A program made the translations under genes and the position numbers. From Polaromonas sp. (GTDB lineage: Bacteria > Pseudomonadota > Gammaproteobacteria > Burkholderiales > Burkholderiaceae_C), in assembly GCA_014376885.1 (NCBI GenBank), contig JACMQR010000322.1:1-16597 (forward strand): DNA of 16,597 nt, written 5' to 3'. The notes under the pieces were generated by a model. The model saw only the letters and a program-made list of their open reading frames with translations. It ran no database searches and was not told the origin of the DNA. This document shows positions 14,392 through 16,597 of the stretch, in pieces. Positions within the stretch are counted from its first letter, which is position 1. Every line of letters begins with the position of its first letter.

Positions 14392-14642
14392 AGGTTGGTT
14401 GGCCCGCTGGTGGTGTGGATGCCCTGAATCGTCCGGTGCAAAAAACCGGCTGTCAAGCGGCCAAAGCGCCGGCCGGGGACGGGTTTCGAGCGCTCGGGGG
14501 GAAACCACTGTGAAAACCCGCGCCGCCATGGCTCGGCATGGCGCCGTTGCGAACGATTTTTGGGCCGCCGTCAAGCTCGCTTACCCCGGTAAGTAATCGT
14601 ACGGAATTGAAGCGCTGGACTTAACAGACCATCATGGAGCTT

Positions 14643-14683
14643 GCCTTGGCAGGTCACTCCGAATGGTTTCGAGCTGCCAAGGC
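14643..14683. promoter_or_regulatory. 10-bp perfect inverted repeat upstream of the hydrolase
   Basis: GCCTTGGCAG (14643-14652) and CTGCCAAGGC (14674-14683) are exact reverse complements separated by 21 bases, ending about 100 bases before the hydrolase ATG. It could be a two-half-site operator (centres 31 bases, about three helical turns, apart) or a leader hairpin. Confidence 0.4.
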
Positions 14684-14773
14684 GCGCATTCCTGCAGGAC
14701 AGCCCGGCTGAAAAAGCGGGTCTGACCTGGCCAGACATGCGGGACAAGCCGATGAACGAATAAATCAACACAA

Positions 14774-14778
14774 AAAGG
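14774..14778 (+). promoter_or_regulatory. Ribosome binding site of 3HB-oligomer hydrolase
   Basis: AAAGG, 7 bases before ATG 14786; it fixes the start and gives a complete lipoprotein-type signal peptide. Confidence 0.6.
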
Positions 14779-14785
14779 CTGAGAC

Positions 14786-16597
14786 ATGACAATTTTGCGC
14801 AAGAACACCGATGTGAAGCTGACCGCGCTGGCAGCTGCCGTGCTGGCCCTGAGCGCCTGCGGCGGCGGCAGCAACCCGATCGAATCCTACAACCTCAAGC
14901 CGACCTACCTGGGCGCCATCGTGACGGCCAGCTATGACGGCAACACGGACGACCTGCTCACCGCCGGCCTGGGCAAGACCGGGCTGGGCGGCGCGGCGCC
15001 CGCCGTGGCCGATCCGGCCAAGCCAACGCCGGCCGAGCTGCGCAAGCTCGCCATCTTCAACAACTACCGCGCCATCCTGGACATCAGCGCGGCCGGCGGC
15101 TACGGCACCCTATATGGCCCGAATGTCGATAGCAAAGGCGTTATCACCACCAGCGAAGGCAAGATCGCCGGCACCGAGCACATCGCCTATTCGGACGACG
15201 GCACCGGCAAGCAAAACATCACCATGCTGGTGCAGGTGCCCGCCACCTTCAACCCGGCCAGTCCGTGCATCGTGACCGGCACCTCCAGCGGCTCGCGCGG
15301 CGTGTACGGCGCCATCGGCTCGTCGGGCGAGTGGGGCCTGAAAAACGGCTGCGCCGTGGCCTACACCGACAAGGGCACCGGCAGCGGCATCCATGACCTG
15401 CAAAACAACACCGTCAGCGTGCAAAACGGCACGCGCACCGACGCCGCCGCCGCCGGCAAGAACTCGATCTTCACCGCCGACCTGAGCGCTGCCGAGCTGG
15501 CCGCCTTCAACGCGGCCACGCCCAACCGCTTTGCCGTCAAGCATGCGCATTCGCAGCAAAATCCGGAAAAAGACTGGGGCAAGTGGACGCTGCAGTCCAT
15601 CGAGTTTGCCTACTTCGTGCTGAACGAAAAATACGCCGACCTGGCCCGCGACGGCGCGACGCGCCTGAAGAAGTTCGCACCGGGCAACACCATCGTGATT
15701 GCGTCAAGCGTGTCCAACGGCGCCGGCGCGGCGCTGGCGGCAGCCGAGCAGGACACGCAGGGCCTGATCAGCGGCGTGGCCGTGGCCGAGCCCGAAGTCC
15801 AGCTGGCGCCCGACAGCCGCCTGAGCGTCAGGCGCGGCGCCTCCACACGTGTCGGAACCGGCAAGCAGCTGTACGACTATTTCACCCTGGCCAACCTGCT
15901 CCAGCCGTGCGCGGCGCTGGTGTCAACCACCACGAATGCCTTCAACACAACGGCCAACACAACGGCCAGCAGTGCCATTGCCGCCAACCGCTGCAGCGCC
16001 CTGAAAGCCAACGGCCTGGTCACCGGCACCACGACCGCCGAGCAGGCCGACAGCGCGATGGCCGCGCTGATCGCGGCTGGCTGGGAGCCGGAAAGCAATG
16101 TGCTGCAGGCGTCACACTACTCGTTCGCCACCCTGGCGGTCGGGCTGACCTACGCCAACACCTACGGCCGCTTCAGCGTCAAGGACAACGTCTGCGGCTA
16201 CAGCTTTGCGGCCACTGGTGCGGCAGCATCGGCCACGCCAGGCGCGCCGGTTCCGGCGTCCGCCAATGCGCTGGCCACCTCGTTCGGCACTTCCAACGGC
16301 GTGCCGCCCATCGGGCCGGTCGGCATCGGCATCGTCAACAACCTGAGCCAGGGCGGGCCGCTGCTCGATGCCGCGTCGCTGTCGGCCGGTGGCGTGCAGG
16401 ACTACAACGCAACCGGCGCGCTGTGCCTGCGCGAGCTGTTCACCGGCACCAGCGCCAACGCGGTGCGCGTCCGGCAGGGCCTGAGCGAGGTGGTGCGCAG
16501 CGCCAACCTGCGCGGCAAGCCGGCGCTGATCGTTCAGGGCCGGGCCGACACGCTGCTGCCGGTGGCCTTCACCGGCCGGCCTTACTACGGCATGAAC
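14786..16597 (+). CDS. D-(-)-3-hydroxybutyrate oligomer hydrolase, 3' end beyond window
   Basis: This enzyme splits soluble 3-hydroxybutyrate oligomers, products of polyhydroxybutyrate (PHB) depolymerisation, to monomers. The visible 604 residues have no stop; family members are about 690-720, so most of the protein is here. Signature stretches include YDGNTDDLLTAGLG, LYGPNVDSKG, PCIVTGTSSGSRGVYGAIG, CAVAYTDKGTGSGIHDL, HAHSQQNPEKDWG, and the nucleophile region VIASSVSNGAGAAL with the likely active Ser310. The nucleophile motif is SVSNG rather than textbook GxSxG, as I recall for this family. The N-terminus is a signal with lipobox LSAC (Cys25) then GGGS, so it may be lipidated; some relatives are described as extracellular or PHB-associated. 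A run of Thr/Ala around residues 378-394 is low-complexity. A good ribosome binding site supports ATG 14786. Confidence 0.93.
   Translation, partial: MTILRKNTDVKLTALAAAVLALSACGGGSNPIESYNLKPTYLGAIVTASYDGNTDDLLTAGLGKTGLGGAAPAVADPAKPTPAELRKLAIFNNYRAILDISAAGGYGTLYGPNVDSKGVITTSEGKIAGTEHIAYSDDGTGKQNITMLVQVPATFNPASPCIVTGTSSGSRGVYGAIGSSGEWGLKNGCAVAYTDKGTGSGIHDLQNNTVSVQNGTRTDAAAAGKNSIFTADLSAAELAAFNAATPNRFAVKHAHSQQNPEKDWGKWTLQSIEFAYFVLNEKYADLARDGATRLKKFAPGNTIVIASSVSNGAGAALAAAEQDTQGLISGVAVAEPEVQLAPDSRLSVRRGASTRVGTGKQLYDYFTLANLLQPCAALVSTTTNAFNTTANTTASSAIAANRCSALKANGLVTGTTTAEQADSAMAALIAAGWEPESNVLQASHYSFATLAVGLTYANTYGRFSVKDNVCGYSFAATGAAASATPGAPVPASANALATSFGTSNGVPPIGPVGIGIVNNLSQGGPLLDAASLSAGGVQDYNATGALCLRELFTGTSANAVRVRQGLSEVVRSANLRGKPALIVQGRADTLLPVAFTGRPYYGMN

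Larger units (their letters stand above)
14392..14785. other. Divergent intergenic region, SDR / 3HB-oligomer hydrolase
   Basis: About 390 bases between divergent genes. It contains a 10-bp perfect inverted repeat (14643-14683), two tiny plus-strand open frames (14510-14596 and 14634-14711) without known relatives, and the hydrolase ribosome binding site. The promoters of both genes should be here, but I cannot pin down their elements. Confidence 0.5.

Noticed and set aside
14510..14596. 28-residue GTG-start frame (VKTRAAMARHG...)
   Set aside because: A G-rich leader precedes it and the first residues resemble an alcohol dehydrogenase N-terminus, but the similarity stops at once; probably chance.
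14634..14711. 25-residue plus-strand peptide (MELALAGHSEWFRAAKARI...) in the hydrolase leader
   Set aside because: It looks somewhat protein-like, but has no clear ribosome binding site or known relative and overlaps the inverted repeat; too little evidence to call a leader peptide or a relic.

Overview
The window looks like a piece of a Betaproteobacterial (Burkholderiales) chromosome, most likely Comamonadaceae such as a Polaromonas/Rhodoferax-type organism. This is inferred from the very high third-position GC, a 3-hydroxybutyrate-oligomer hydrolase of the Burkholderiales type, the paired DUF2382 stress proteins and a DUF427 protein. No rRNA, tRNA, CRISPR array, prophage or replication origin was seen.

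Layout. (1) Positions 1 to about 4560 are an accessory, visibly lower-GC stretch. It holds the 3' part of an IS5-type transposase, an intact lipoprotein gene (repeat-rich body with a PsiF-like Cys tail), a composite of two decayed transposases (the 5' end of an IS5/IS1182-like gene abutting the 3' catalytic end of an IS630-type gene), a gene-free stretch, and a frameshifted remnant of a VapC-like PIN-domain toxin. (2) From about 4619 the sequence becomes typical high-GC core. First comes a small conserved-looking hypothetical gene. Then, on the minus strand, a tight catabolic operon reads GH2 glycosidase > galT > galK, with stop/start overlaps TGATG and ATGA; it should release galactose from a beta-galactoside and feed it into the Leloir pathway. 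(3) Positions 9127 to 11446 (minus) hold a single-domain CheY-like response regulator and two DUF2382 (YsnF/AvaK) stress-type genes. (4) Positions 11618 to 13214 (plus) encode a SUMF1/FGE-fold lipoprotein without the catalytic cysteine pair, and a DUF427 protein. (5) A seven-copy 8-bp tandem repeat lies in the convergent gap before a minus-strand SDR oxidoreductase with a C-terminal membrane anchor. (6) Divergent from that SDR, the secreted or lipidated 3HB-oligomer hydrolase starts at 14786 and runs off the right edge.

I did not find a convincing wholly new multi-gene system. The most unusual items are the lipoprotein with a PsiF-type tail beside IS remnants, the cysteine-less FGE-fold lipoprotein, the 8-bp repeat with an ordered switch between two unit variants, and the minimal three-gene galactoside operon lacking galE, mutarotase and transporter in view.
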